Assembly (NCBI GenBank): GCA_964452045.1
Contig: CAYVKM010000003.1
Span: forward strand, 36,334-100,333
DNA: 64,000 nucleotides
Direction of reading: 5' to 3'
Source of the DNA: CAYVKM01 sp964452045
Lineage (GTDB): Bacteria; Calditrichota; Calditrichia; RBG-13-44-9
Below the pieces are notes generated by a model that saw only the letters and a list, made by a program, of their open reading frames with translations, was not told where the DNA came from and ran no database searches. The position numbers and the translations under genes were made by a program. Below are positions 54,067 to 64,000 of the stretch, one piece after another. The first letter of the stretch is position 1. Each line of letters opens with the position of its first letter.

Positions 54067-55848
54067 TCAAGAACTGAAATTATGAATACTAATCTTAAGT
54101 TGATTATAAAAATCCTCACAGAGTTTCTGGATTTCAGTAGCGGTTTTAAGTTTTTTTGTTTTGTTATACAAATTCTGGCAATCAGCGCTGGAAAGATTCC
54201 GGATAACATTTTTTATCTCCGGAATCATTATTTGCGCGGCGCTGAATATGGTAAGGCCCATACCAATGAGCAAAGGAACTGCCACCGGATCTCCGGCCAT
54301 TTCACCACACATGCTTACCGGGGTATTGGTTTTTTTCCCAACATCGATTACCTTTTGAATCAATTCGAGAAGGGCAGGGTGGTAGTGATTGTAGAGTCTC
54401 GATATTTTTTCATTGGCCCGATCTACCGCCAGAGTATATTGCACCAAATCATTTGTCCCGATGCTGAAAAAATCAACTTCTCCGGCAAAGGCTTCGGCCA
54501 AAATAGCGGCAGATGGAATTTCTACCATCATACCAAGTTCAATCTCCGGATTAAAATTTTTACCTTCCTTTTTTAAAATATCCCGGGCTTCTGCAAAAAC
54601 AGCCTTGTATTGACGGATTTCTTCCAGTGAACTTACCATGGGCAACAGGATTTGCACATTTCCATGAACATTTGCCCGAAGAATTGCTTTTAACTGTGGC
54701 AGAAAAATTTCTTTGTGATCAAGACAGAATCGAATGGCTCTCCATCCCAGGAAGGGATTTCTCTCGGGGATACCCACAATATCCGGAAGGAGTTTATCGC
54801 CGCCGATATCCAGGGTTCTAATAACGACGGTATTCGGTTTCAATGTCTCAGCAAATTTTAAATAATTTTCGGTTTGGGTATCTTCAGTTGGCAGACCATT
54901 TCCTCCCAAAAATAATCCTTCCGTCCGATATAGCCCGATACCTTCGGCACCGGATTTTTTTAGCTGATCGAGTTCTTCAACAAATTCAACATTACCCATC
55001 ACTGTTATTTGATGCTTATCGATGGTAAAAGCAGGTTCGTGGGCATTTATTAGAAAACTATCTTCTAGGATAAGAAAGTTTTTCTGTTTTTCCTGATATT
55101 CCCGAATTGTTTCTTTGCCAGGATTTACGATTATTACGCCCTGGTTTCCATCGAGGATCAGCTGATCGTCTGCTTTCACAACATCCGTGACAAACTCGGT
55201 TCCCACTACTGCCGGAACGCCCAGAGATCTGGCCACGATGGCTGTATGGGAGTTTTTGCCGCCGACATTTGTACAGAAACCTAATATATTCTGGTGATGT
55301 AAGCGAATTGTATCTGCGGGGCTAACGGTATCTGCAATGACGATCGAGTTTTCAGTGACATTATGCGCTATTTTTTTCCCCAGCATTTCCCGGAGAATCA
55401 ATCTCTTAAGGGATTGAACATCAAAAGCACGCTCCCGAAAATATTCATCGGAAAATTTTAAAAAATGCTCTTTCTTATTTTGAAAAATTTTATAGGTAGC
55501 ATAGGCTGCGTCGTAATTGTTCTCTTTGATTAATTGTTCAACCTCACTGAGAAAAATCCTGTCTTCCAAAATGTCAATCTGTGTTTGAATTATTTCGGCA
55601 GAGTCTTTTCCATAATATTTGAGGGTTTGTTCAGCAATTTTTTCCAGTGATTTTTTTCCGGATGAAATTGCTTTTTGGAATCGATCGATTTCCATTTTTA
55701 TGGATTGATTGGGAATTAACCGCATCTCGGGTACCAGGGTAGGCTCTGAATAGAGATATACCGGACCAATGGCGATTCCAGGGGAGGCCGGTATGCCTTT
55801 CAAGGCAATTTCCGGTTTTATTTCTGCGGTTTTTAAGGTTTTAGACAT
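54067..55848 (-). CDS. ptsI: Phosphoenolpyruvate-protein phosphotransferase (enzyme I)
   Basis: A 593-residue EI that autophosphorylates with PEP and passes phosphate to HPr. It has an N-terminal HPr-binding helical part, active-site His201 in GGKNSHTAIVARSLG, a PEP-binding TIM barrel with RTEGLF, and Cys in PVSMCGEMAGDP. No GAF or other sensory domain is attached. HPr and EII genes are not nearby, so it may work in regulatory phosphorylation, as in many species without full PTS transporters. Confidence 0.9.
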   Translation of the reverse strand: MSKTLKTAEIKPEIALKGIPASPGIAIGPVYLYSEPTLVPEMRLIPNQSIKMEIDRFQKAISSGKKSLEKIAEQTLKYYGKDSAEIIQTQIDILEDRIFLSEVEQLIKENNYDAAYATYKIFQNKKEHFLKFSDEYFRERAFDVQSLKRLILREMLGKKIAHNVTENSIVIADTVSPADTIRLHHQNILGFCTNVGGKNSHTAIVARSLGVPAVVGTEFVTDVVKADDQLILDGNQGVIIVNPGKETIREYQEKQKNFLILEDSFLINAHEPAFTIDKHQITVMGNVEFVEELDQLKKSGAEGIGLYRTEGLFLGGNGLPTEDTQTENYLKFAETLKPNTVVIRTLDIGGDKLLPDIVGIPERNPFLGWRAIRFCLDHKEIFLPQLKAILRANVHGNVQILLPMVSSLEEIRQYKAVFAEARDILKKEGKNFNPEIELGMMVEIPSAAILAEAFAGEVDFFSIGTNDLVQYTLAVDRANEKISRLYNHYHPALLELIQKVIDVGKKTNTPVSMCGEMAGDPVAVPLLIGMGLTIFSAAQIMIPEIKNVIRNLSSADCQNLYNKTKKLKTATEIQKLCEDFYNQLKISIHNFSS

Positions 55849-56460
55849 AATATCATCCCACTCTGCTAAAATGAAAATAGAAAATTTTCCCAGTTATTTC
55901 AAATACTATTTTTCAAGTGAATTTAATGTTTTAGGGAAAATGGGGAACAAGACTCTTCTTCCTATAATCATCCTGATTAAGTATTCAATTTGACCTTTAA
56001 TGTGACAGACAAGTAAGCTAAATGTTTGTATTAATCCTGGGAAAGGGTTTAGTATCATAGCAAAGAAATGCCCTTCTTCTTGAAAATTAGTTATTCTATT
56101 TCCCTTCATCTTACGCTGTAAAAATATTTCTCAATTCCGGACGATTCTGATATAAACCTCATTTCTATTACCGAAAATTACTGGCAATATCTTTGCAATC
56201 AATCAAGATGATTTCTTTTTGGAGAATTATATTGAAAGGGAATTTTATTTACCCTTGTTTTGAAAAATCAATTTCAGACTGGGCATGGTTCTTCTCAGTG
56301 TGGTCTTACATGGATCAGCCAACTTTTAATCCTGGGCTAATATTTTTTACAGTTAGCCTATTCGGGTATTTATTCAATTTTTTTTCCTTACTAAATATTT
56401 TACTCCCTTTAAAACATACCTACCAAAGGGCTTTAAACTTACCAAAAAAGGAGACATATC
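55849..56460. other. Intergenic region between ptsI and the first giant surface protein
   Basis: 612 AT-rich bases holding the divergent promoters. I see no RNA gene or convincing small protein. A frame at 56193-56513 overlaps the start of the surface protein and lacks a ribosome binding site. A sigma-54 match sits at 56182-56197. GGAG at seven bases before TTG 56461 is the ribosome binding site of the surface gene. Confidence 0.6.
56182..56197 (+). promoter_or_regulatory. Candidate sigma-54 promoter upstream of the giant surface protein
   Basis: TGGCAA-TATCT-TTGCA matches the -24/-12 core at every base and has the usual YTGGCA context. It reads toward the surface gene, with a predicted start near 56208 and a leader of about 250 bases. 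Together with the match before the cytochrome operon, it is one of the two best I found between genes. Confidence 0.45.
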
Positions 56461-59400
56461 TTGAAAAGGATTTCTATCTTTTTCATTTTAATTACATTTA
56501 TTTTGCTGCATAATCTATATGCCCAAACGGATTCTCTGAAAATATCCTGGAATGCCAATTCGGAACCGGATATGCTGGAATACCGGCTTTACCGGAGTGT
56601 GAACAGTATTACCAACTTTCAGATGATTCAGACCATCCCGCATCCGGTGGTACAAACAGTGGATCGAAGTTCCATTCAAGCGGGAAACTTATATGCCTTC
56701 AGACTCACGGCGGTTGATTCAGCTGGCAATCAATCAGTTCCATCGGATATTGTTTCAGTGGGGATTCCTCATATTGTCTGGACATTAAATCAAATTACTT
56801 CGGGGTCACCCACCACAGTCCCTCTTTCAAGTTTTATCAGTGATCCGGATAATAACGCCAGTGAAATGATAATTAATATTTCTAACCAAAATAATGTAAC
56901 TGCTGCAGTTAACGGGACAAATTTAGTTCTTACTCCTAATCCTTTAGCTTATGTCGGATCGGCTGGTTTTACCATAAGAATTGAGGATCCGGATGGATTC
57001 TGGGATATAGCTAATATTCAATTTAATATTGTACCGGTAACGAATCAGCCCCCGGTGGTATCGGATATTCCGAATCAAACGATATCGGAGGGACAAAATT
57101 TTGCCACCATTTCCCTGGATAATTACGTGGCGGATCCGGATAATCCGGATGATCAGATAACCTGGACGTACAGCGGCAATTCAGCATTGACTGTTTCCAT
57201 TAGTCCTACCAGAGTGGCAACAATTACTGTTTCGAATAGCAACTGGAACGGCAATGAAACCATTACCTTTACCGCCACCGATCCCGGAGGTTTATCCGAC
57301 AGCGACCCGGCCACCTTCACCGTAACACCGGTCAATGATCCACCGGTGGTATCGGATATCCCAAATCAAACGGTTTCAGAGGGACAAAATTTTGCTACAA
57401 TCAATCTGGATAATTATGTTGCTGATCCGGATAATCCGGACAACCAGATAAGCTGGACGTATAGCGGCAACACGGAGTTAACGGTTTCCATCAGCCCTAC
57501 CAGGGTGGCAACGATTACTGTTCCGAATGGTAACTGGAATGGGAGTGAAACCATTACCTTTACTGCCACCGATCCGGGGGGTTTGTCCGACAACGATCCG
57601 GCCACCTTTACCGTAACGCCGGTCAATGATCCGCCGGTNNNNNNNNNNNNNNNNNNNNNNNNNNNNNNNNNNNNNNNNNNNNNNNNNNNNNNNNNNNNNN
57701 NNNNNNNNNNNNNNNNNNNNNNNNNNNNNNNNNNNNNNTGTCCGACAACGATCCGGCCACCTTTACCGTAACGCCGGTCAATGATCCGCCGGTTGTGGCA
57801 GATATTCCCAATCAGACGATAGCCGAGGGGAATTCGTTTGCCACGATAAGCCTGGATAATTATGTGGCCGATCCGGATAATCCGGATGATCAGATAACCT
57901 GGACGTATAGTGGCAACACGGCATTAACGGTTTCCATCAGTCCCACCAGGGTGGCAACAATTACTGTCCCAAATAGCAATTGGAATGGGAGTGAAACCAT
58001 TACCTTTACGGCCACGGATCCGGGAGGATTATCCGACAGCGATCCGGCTACCTTTACCGTCACACCGGCAAACGATCCGCCGGTTGTCGCAGATATCCCG
58101 GATCAAACTATCACAGAAGGAAATAGTTTTTCTGTTATTCAGTTGGATAATTTTGTTGCCGACCCCGATAATCCTGATAATCAGATTACCTGGACTTACA
58201 GCGGAAACAATGAACTGAACGTTAACATTGACGTCAACCGTGTGGCAACAATCGTTATTCCTAACCCGAATTGGAACGGAAGCGAAACCATTACTTTTAC
58301 CGCCACCGATCCGGGAGGATTATCCGATAGCGATCCGGCTACCTTTACCGTCACACCGGCAAACGACCCGCCTCAAATTACTTCTACGCCGGTCACCGGT
58401 GCCACGCAGGGACAATTATATCAATACCAGGTTGTTGCAAATGATCCTGATCCGGGCGATGTTCTTACCTATAGTTTACTATCATCACCTGGATTTATAA
58501 ATATCAATGCAACTTCCGGGCTTATCAGTGGAACACCGGCAATAACAGACACCGGTGCTCATAATGTAGAAGTTCAGGTAACTGATTTGGCGGGTGCGTT
58601 CGATACCCAAAGTTATACCTTAACGGTATTATATTCCAATGCCCCACCGGTAGTTGCCGATATTCCCGATCAGACAATAGCCGAGGGGAATTCATTTGCC
58701 ACGATCAGCCTGGATAATTATGTTGCTGATCCGGATAATCCGGACAACCAGATAAGCTGGACGTATAGCGGCAACACGGAGTTAACGGTTTCCATCAGCC
58801 CTACCAGGGTGGCAACGATTACTGTTCCGAATGGTAACTGGAATGGGAGTGAAACCATTACCTTTACTGCCACCGATCCGGGGGGTTTGTCCGACAACGA
58901 TCCGGCCACCTTTACCGTAACGCCGGTCAATGATCCGCCGGTACTCACTTTATCCCAGGTAATTCTTCAAGGAGTTTCTTCTCAGACGTTCGACTTAAAA
59001 CCGTTTGCAACTGATGTGGAAAGTTCGGTATATGATCTTTCCTGGGAATTTAACAGCTATACTCACTTTCAATTTACCTGGGAAGATGAACTCAATAAAA
59101 TTATCCGGATCGAAAATATAGATGCCACTCCGAGTGAAAATGGATATTTTATTGTGTCTGATCCGGAGGGCGCTTCAGATACATCACTGGTTACTTTGTA
59201 CTATAATGCTGATACCTCTGATAGCGGTCCATCGTTAGCTCTAGTTCCGGAGCAGATGAATTTCAAAGAAGATTTTTCCATGTTCTTGAAATTGGATACA
59301 GTTTGCTTTGATGTCACCAACGCATTCAGTGAATTGACATTCCAATTTTATCCTGGAAATAATGTTCATTATTCTTACAATGCTGCGACCAGCCTATTGG

Positions 59401-60080
59401 AAGTAAATGCTGATCCTGATTGGTTCGGGGATTCCGATTTCGGAATTGAAGTGGCCGATCCGGATGGACATACGGCATCCAAGACCATAAGTTTGCAGGT
59501 TGAACCGGTCTGCGATTTGAGTAATATTGAGATAAATCCCACTGCCCAGAATCAGGTTGATGTGGAAATCGATACAGATGAACCAAGCTCGATTGAAATG
59601 AGTTTCTGGGTTACCCCGTTTTTGAAGTCGACCTATAAGGCATCCGATTATGCGGTTAAACATAGTTTTAGCCTTAGTGATCTTATTCCGGATACAACTT
59701 ATTCATATTCTTTAACCTTGTTTGATACTTCCGGAATTGAAATGCTTTATTCCGACTCGACATTCAAGACTACTTATCAAATAACACCAACCGAGAATTT
59801 GGCCGAAGTCTATGTCTTCCCAAATCCCTATCGGCCATCCCGGGGCCATAGCGTGGTTGTTTTTGATAACATACCAGCGGATGCCAAGGATCTGGTTGTT
59901 TTTTCACTGACCGGAGATTTGGTATATGAAAGAGTTTTCAGCGGACTTCCGCAACGACGGGTACCATGGAATGTGATTAATAATAATGGAGAAAGACTTG
60001 CCAGTGGTTTTTACATTTATGTGCTTAAAGGCGAGAATGGAAAGAAGATTAAATCTGGTAAAATTGCGATCATCCGTTGA
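56461..60080 (+). CDS. Giant cadherin/Ig-repeat surface protein, with assembly gap
   Basis: An exported protein with TTG start and signal MKRISIFFILITFILLHNLY. A fibronectin-III-like domain (about 22-105) is followed by an Ig-like domain and then about 97-residue repeats (291 bp) of the form VVSDIPNQTISEGQNF...DPDNPDDQITWTYSG...NDPPVV. At least five copies are visible, with an unrelated Ig-like insert (PQITSTPVTGATQGQLYQYQ) between them. The C-terminal 80 residues (PNPYRPSRGHSVVVFDNIPA to GKIAIIR) are a secretion/sorting domain. The frame breaks at the 100 N at 57639, so the true length is unknown. Likely a surface adhesin; the acidic DPDNPDD motif could bind calcium. A terminator follows. 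Confidence 0.85.
57406..57638 (+). repeat. 233-bp exact repeat, copy 1
   Basis: Identical base for base to 58710-58942. It encodes most of one cadherin-like unit and ends at the assembly gap. The perfect identity indicates recent duplication, gene conversion or assembly ambiguity. Confidence 0.9.
57639..57738. other. Assembly gap (100 N) in the cadherin-like repeats
   Basis: Exactly 100 N. Both sides carry the same roughly 55-base segment (from TGTCCGACAACG to GATCCGCCGGT), so the true sequence is either this segment read once, with no missing bases, or at least one further 291-bp unit. The reading frame differs on either side, as expected for a placeholder. Confidence 0.95.
58710..58942 (+). 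repeat. 233-bp exact repeat, copy 2
   Basis: Second copy of the segment at 57406-57638, in the last cadherin-like unit before the unique C-terminal part. Confidence 0.9.
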
Positions 60081-60156
60081 TAAATATTTGGTCATTGCGT
60101 TGTAGGAATAAATCTTTTTTGAAATAAGAAAATTAAATAGCTATCCCGGGTTATCC

Positions 60157-60195
60157 CCCCGATGCCGAGTTCAGGGCATCGGGGAGATTTTTTTA
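60157..60195 (+). terminator. Rho-independent terminator
   Basis: CCCCGATGCC and GGCATCGGGG form a 10-bp stem with an eight-base loop, followed by AGA and seven T. It ends the first surface gene before its paralogue. Confidence 0.92.
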
Positions 60196-60327
60196 TAAAA
60201 TCGTTTTTTTTCAGTTCCAGCAGTTTTCCCCTAAAAAATATTTGTCTTTATCCGAAAATTTAATTAACATATGGTACAAAAAATACATTAACTCGCATAT
60301 TATTATTTATTTAAATAGAGATGCAAT

Positions 60328-62394
60328 ATGAAAAATATAATGGGCCTGACGGCGATTATATTTTTTCTGGCCAGCCAATTCTGTTTTTCACAGACTGATT
60401 CGTTAAGGATAAGTTGGGACCGTAATTCTGAAGATGACATAGTTTATTATGTTCTGTATCGGGCAGTCGCTCAGGATACGAATATCACAATTTTTGATTA
60501 CGACTCCATAATGATGATAAATCAACCGTCAGCTGTTGTAACAAGAGTTGATACAGTGGACAGAGATAATTCAGCTATTCTTCCAGGTAACTATTTATCT
60601 TATGTGATTGTTGCCATAGATACCGGAGGTTTGCGATCCATCTACTCTGATCCGGATGATGCAGGAATTCCAAAAATCAATTGGACCGTAAATCAAATTT
60701 CCTCCAGCGGGACAACTAATATCTCATTAAACTCATTTTTATTTGATCCGGATAACGATTTTTCCCAATTACAAGATTCAATCTGGAATTCTGTTAATAT
60801 TGAAGTTTCAAGAAATGGAAATGTGTTGTCATTAACACCTGATACAAGTGCGGTTACAAATTCAGCTTCATTTATTTTGAGATTCTCTGATTCAGAGGGA
60901 TATTGGGATATTGATACAATAGAAATAGAATTAGAGATTTCTGCAAATCAGCCCCCGATGGTATCAGACATACCAAATCAAACGATTCCTGAAGGCCAAA
61001 ATTTTGACACAATCAATCTTGATAATTATGTTTTTGATCCGGACAATTCGGATGATGAAATTAACTGGACATATTCGGGTAATGATTCGCTTATCTTAAA
61101 CATAAATGCAAATAGAGTGGTAACTATTAGTGTGCCTTATCCGGAATGGAATGGCGCTGACACTATTGTTTTTGTTGCAACTGATCCGGGTGGATTATCT
61201 GCGAGCGACACAGCCATATTCAAGGTAACCCGAGTTAATGATCCGCCGGTTATTTCAAGTTTAATTCCAGATCAAACTATCATAGAGGGTGAAAATTTTC
61301 TTCCCATAAATCTCGATGATTATGTTTTTGATCCGGACAATCCGGATGATGAAATTAACTGGACATATTCCGGTAATGACTCGTTGATTCTGAGCATCAA
61401 CACAAATAGAATAGTTAATATTACTCTACCCAATCCTGATTGGAATGGAGCTGACACCATTATTTTTATTGCAACCGATCCGGGTGGATTATCTGCGAGC
61501 GATACAGCCATATTCAGTGTAACCGGAGTTAATGATCCCCCGTTAATCACCTCAGATCCTGATACTATTATTTCTCATGGTTCATCTTATAATTATCAAG
61601 TGGAGGCTGTCGATCCTGATCTCAGATATGGAGACGTGTTACTATTTACGTTGATCACTTCGCCTGCTTTTTTGGATATTAATAATAACACAGGCTTTAT
61701 CTCCGGAACGATTCCTCAAGATACCAGTGGCATTTTTCCGGTTACGGTGGAAGTAAGGGATACCTCAAACGCTTTTGATACCCAGCACTATAATTTATCT
61801 GTCATATTGGGATCAACTCCCCTTGTTTCTAACATTCCTGATCAGATGATTACTCTAGGTTTTAGTTTTAACTCTATTAACCTTGATGAATTTGTGACAG
61901 ATGATACTCCTGATGATGAAATTGACTGGACATTTACAGGAAATACAAATTTAGTTGTCAACATTAATCCTATGAGAATTGCTACAATAAATATTCCGAA
62001 TACTGTCTGGACTGGGAGTGAAACAATTGTATTTACCGCTACTGACCCAAGTGGTTTGCATGCNNNNNNNNNNNNNNNNNNNNNNNNNNNNNNNNNNNNN
62101 NNNNNNNNNNNNNNNNNNNNNNNNNNNNNNNNNNNNNNNNNNNNNNNNNNNNNNNNNNNNNNNGACCAGGTGTTTTTTGATAATATTCCCAGTAATGCGG
62201 AAAAGATAGTCATATTTGATGTCGCCACCAATGAAGTCTATTCTCATAATTTCCGTGGAATTCCAACCAGACGCTGGGGATGGAATGTTATTAATGATAA
62301 TGGAAAAGAATTAGCCAGTGGTCTTTATATTTATGTTATTTTTGGACCGGGTGATAAGAAAATAAAATCCGGTAAGATTGCGGTGATCAGATAA
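60328..62394 (+). CDS. Paralogous cadherin/Ig-repeat surface protein, with assembly gap
   Basis: A paralogue of the upstream protein: signal MKNIMGLTAIIFFLASQFCF, a fibronectin-like domain (TDSLRISWDRNSEDDIVYYV), an Ig-like domain, two good cadherin-like repeats (MVSDIPNQTIPEGQNF, then IPDQTIIEGENF), a diverged Ig-like unit, a fourth unit and a C-terminal sorting domain ending GKIAVIR. The 100 N at 62064-62163 removes part of the end; in the paralogue the equivalent stretch is over 300 residues, so much may be missing. Its repeats are more diverged in DNA than those of its neighbour. Probably surface adhesion; no ligand can be named. Confidence 0.82.
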   Translation: MKNIMGLTAIIFFLASQFCFSQTDSLRISWDRNSEDDIVYYVLYRAVAQDTNITIFDYDSIMMINQPSAVVTRVDTVDRDNSAILPGNYLSYVIVAIDTGGLRSIYSDPDDAGIPKINWTVNQISSSGTTNISLNSFLFDPDNDFSQLQDSIWNSVNIEVSRNGNVLSLTPDTSAVTNSASFILRFSDSEGYWDIDTIEIELEISANQPPMVSDIPNQTIPEGQNFDTINLDNYVFDPDNSDDEINWTYSGNDSLILNINANRVVTISVPYPEWNGADTIVFVATDPGGLSASDTAIFKVTRVNDPPVISSLIPDQTIIEGENFLPINLDDYVFDPDNPDDEINWTYSGNDSLILSINTNRIVNITLPNPDWNGADTIIFIATDPGGLSASDTAIFSVTGVNDPPLITSDPDTIISHGSSYNYQVEAVDPDLRYGDVLLFTLITSPAFLDINNNTGFISGTIPQDTSGIFPVTVEVRDTSNAFDTQHYNLSVILGSTPLVSNIPDQMITLGFSFNSINLDEFVTDDTPDDEIDWTFTGNTNLVVNINPMRIATINIPNTVWTGSETIVFTATDPSGLHXXXXXXXXXXXXXXXXXXXXXXXXXXXXXXXXXXDQVFFDNIPSNAEKIVIFDVATNEVYSHNFRGIPTRRWGWNVINDNGKELASGLYIYVIFGPGDKKIKSGKIAVIR
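62064..62163. other. Assembly gap (100 N) in the second surface protein
   Basis: Exactly 100 N between the last repeat and the C-terminal sorting domain, which resumes at DQVFFDNIPSNA without its usual FPNPYRP start. The reading frame happens to stay open through it, but that is accidental. Confidence 0.95.
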
Positions 62395-62443
62395 AATGCA
62401 AATTTTTCTAATATTTAAGTTTATATGAGGGAGGATTTAACCA

Positions 62444-63529
62444 TTATTTCCGTACTCTAAACATCACTATAATTGCCCCAACCCCAAAGACAATATTACC
62501 AATCCAGGCAGCGAGCCAGGGCTGCAGATCTCCCTTATGTCCCAGAACCTGACCGGTACGTAAAAATAAGAAATAGATAAAACTGATCAGTAGAGCAATG
62601 GCAAATCCAAGTGCCGGGCCGCTTCTTCTTTTTCTTGCGGCCAGCGGCGCTCCAAAAAGCACAATAATAAAGTTGGCTAACGGATAGGATATTTTCATGT
62701 ACAGATCTACCAGCCATTTTTTGGAGTCCCCCCCCAGGGCAATCATCTTATCCACAAAGTGATTGAGTTCTGCGTAATTCATCTCTTCCGGCTGAATTTC
62801 CAGTTCCAGCAGATCCTCCGGTGTTATATTACTGACGGCATACTTGATTGTATCATACTTGGACACGATTTCTGAGGTATCGGTTAAAACTCTTCTGGTG
62901 ACATCAATTAAATTCCAGATATTTTTATCGCTATCCCATTGCATATAACGGGCATCAAGTCTTAAGGCAATTTTATTATCTTCAGTTTGGATAATATTCA
63001 CCTTATAGGCTCTCTGCTTTTTGGTTTCATACATCTGGATGTAGATTTGCCGGTTGGCTCCATCCTGGATTGCCAGTTGGCTACGGGAAGTCATGATCTG
63101 TTTGGATTCTTTTTTAATATCATAGCGGTAAATACCCAGTCTCGCCCGGTTGGCTTCCGGGACGACTGTCTCCCCGGCAACTCCAATGAGCAGGCTAATT
63201 AGAAAAGCGATAATAAAAAGGGGCATCAGAATCCGGTAAAGACTTAGACTCGATGATTTCATAGCGATGATCTCATTGTATTGCGCCATCGACCCGAGCG
63301 CAAAGAGACTGCTCAATAACATCGAAACGGGCAAGGTAAGGACAATGATGTAGGGAATATAATAAATATAATAAAGAAACACCTGTCCAAAACCGGCATC
63401 AAAGGAGAGGAATTTGTCCAGATTTTCAATAAGATCGATGACCACAAATATGACAATGAATGCCAGAATATTGAAGAAAAGAATGATTAGAAATTTTCTA
63501 ATTAGGTAACGATCCAGTATTTTCATCAT
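62444..63529 (-). CDS. LptF/LptG-family lipopolysaccharide export permease
   Basis: A 361-residue inner-membrane permease with six helices in two groups of three (about residues 10-120 and 270-355) around a periplasmic jellyroll domain (about 130-260). N-terminal ILDRYLIRKFL, LPVSMLLSSLFALGSMAQYN and EIIAMKSSSLS are hallmarks of the YjgP/YjgQ family. It works with LptB and LptC to move LPS or lipid A out of the inner membrane. Its ATG overlaps the upstream stop by three bases (ATGA), so it is coupled to the second permease. LptF versus LptG cannot be told apart by position alone; LptG is likely. Confidence 0.92.
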   Translation of the reverse strand: MMKILDRYLIRKFLIILFFNILAFIVIFVVIDLIENLDKFLSFDAGFGQVFLYYIYYIPYIIVLTLPVSMLLSSLFALGSMAQYNEIIAMKSSSLSLYRILMPLFIIAFLISLLIGVAGETVVPEANRARLGIYRYDIKKESKQIMTSRSQLAIQDGANRQIYIQMYETKKQRAYKVNIIQTEDNKIALRLDARYMQWDSDKNIWNLIDVTRRVLTDTSEIVSKYDTIKYAVSNITPEDLLELEIQPEEMNYAELNHFVDKMIALGGDSKKWLVDLYMKISYPLANFIIVLFGAPLAARKRRSGPALGFAIALLISFIYFLFLRTGQVLGHKGDLQPWLAAWIGNIVFGVGAIIVMFRVRK

Positions 63530-64000
63530 TTATGATGTTCGTCCCCTCTGAAAAAGGATTGTAAAAATTTTGGTAATTTTTCCCATCTGATAAAGGTTGT
63601 CTCTTTAACCACCCTATAGGTTAAATAGACACCAAATGAACCGACAATGATGTTTGCCATCCACATGGCTAGGAATGGGGAAATGAGTTGTCGATCTGCT
63701 AATTCTTCTCCACCAATCAGGAAGACCCAATAGAGCAGGAAAAATCCGATACTGAAGGTAACACCAACACCCAGGCTCCCTTTCTTTGCTTTAATACCAA
63801 GTGGGGCGCCAATGAGAATAAATACGATACTGGCAAAAGGGATAGCAAATTTTTTATGGATCTCTACTTCATATTTATAGATTTGCTTCCGATAAAAATC
63901 GATATTTTTTTCCGAACTTTTTAATCGCTGAATAACCGCCTGGGTTTTTCTTAATGCCTTGGTTCGGGAAGATTGTATGTTACTGAGGCTAATTTCTGTT
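63526..64000 (-). CDS. LptF/LptG-family permease, start outside the window
   Basis: The C-terminal 157 residues of a second permease. It holds a helical end of the periplasmic domain (SSRTKALRKTQAVIQRLKSS), then EVEIHKKFAIPFASIVFILI, GAPLGIKAKKGSLGVGVTFS and two more helices. Its stop overlaps the start of the next permease. The two would form the LptF-LptG pair. Confidence 0.92.
   Translation of the reverse strand, partial: TEISLSNIQSSRTKALRKTQAVIQRLKSSEKNIDFYRKQIYKYEVEIHKKFAIPFASIVFILIGAPLGIKAKKGSLGVGVTFSIGFFLLYWVFLIGGEELADRQLISPFLAMWMANIIVGSFGVYLTYRVVKETTFIRWEKLPKFLQSFFRGDEHHK

Noticed and set aside
56193..56513. Small membrane protein gene
   Set aside because: It overlaps the start of the surface protein, has no ribosome binding site and covers the sigma-54 match.
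57055..58942. Possible CRISPR or satellite DNA
   Set aside because: The 291-bp period encodes 97-residue protein repeats in frame.

Overview
The window is a contiguous piece of a draft genome, probably metagenome-assembled: three runs of exactly 100 N mark scaffold gaps. It comes from a Gram-negative, moderately AT-rich bacterium. Outer-membrane beta-barrels, many lipoproteins, LptF/LptG permeases, RNase Y, and C-terminal sorting domains of the 'FPNPFNPET...' type point to the Fibrobacterota-Chlorobiota-Bacteroidota superphylum. Calditrichota, KSB1, Marinimicrobia or Ignavibacteria-like lineages fit best. This placement is inferred from gene style and was not tested by phylogeny.

Layout. 1-8733 (minus strand) is a conserved translation, RNA and division block: tRNA-Val, thrS, infC (with an ATT start), rpmI, rplT, pheS, pheT, a small coiled-coil gene, zapA, a probable 6S RNA and rny. 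8903-11158 holds a secreted sugar dehydrogenase and a lipoprotein. 11239-20115 (minus) is the most striking region. It encodes a b-type membrane cytochrome, three consecutive multihaem c-type cytochromes with at least 58 CxxCH motifs in total, an outer-membrane barrel and a membrane-anchored Fe-S flavoprotein. I read it as a complete porin-cytochrome electron conduit. The central cytochrome is built from 72-residue trihaem repeats, and an assembly gap falls inside that array. 20308-31617 is mixed metabolism: VOC lipoprotein, DUF697 protein, ACT protein, saccharopine-dehydrogenase-like protein, metallo-beta-lactamase-fold hydrolase, flippase, GH57 glycosidase, methyltransferase and a 5'-nucleotidase split over two genes.

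31846-50565 (minus) holds plsX, then envelope genes (barrels, helical periplasmic proteins, lipoproteins), a sigma-54 type two-component pair, an intact IS1595-family element with an 8-bp target duplication, a surface operon with a serpin lipoprotein, and a NifU/IscU-type scaffold. 50739-55848 (minus) is metK, a sugar nucleotidyltransferase, phosphoglucose/phosphomannose isomerase and PTS enzyme I. 56461-62394 (plus) carries two paralogous giant surface proteins made of cadherin/Ig-like repeats with C-terminal sorting domains. Each has an assembly gap. 62444-64000 (minus) is a pair of LptF/LptG permeases, the second cut by the window edge.

How the parts fit. The two best matches to the sigma-54 promoter core (TGGCA-N6-TTGC) that I found between genes lie in front of the multihaem cytochrome operon and the first giant surface protein, both in the correct orientation. 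A sigma-54 activator and its histidine kinase are encoded in the same window. This suggests, but does not show, that electron export and surface proteins share sigma-54 control.
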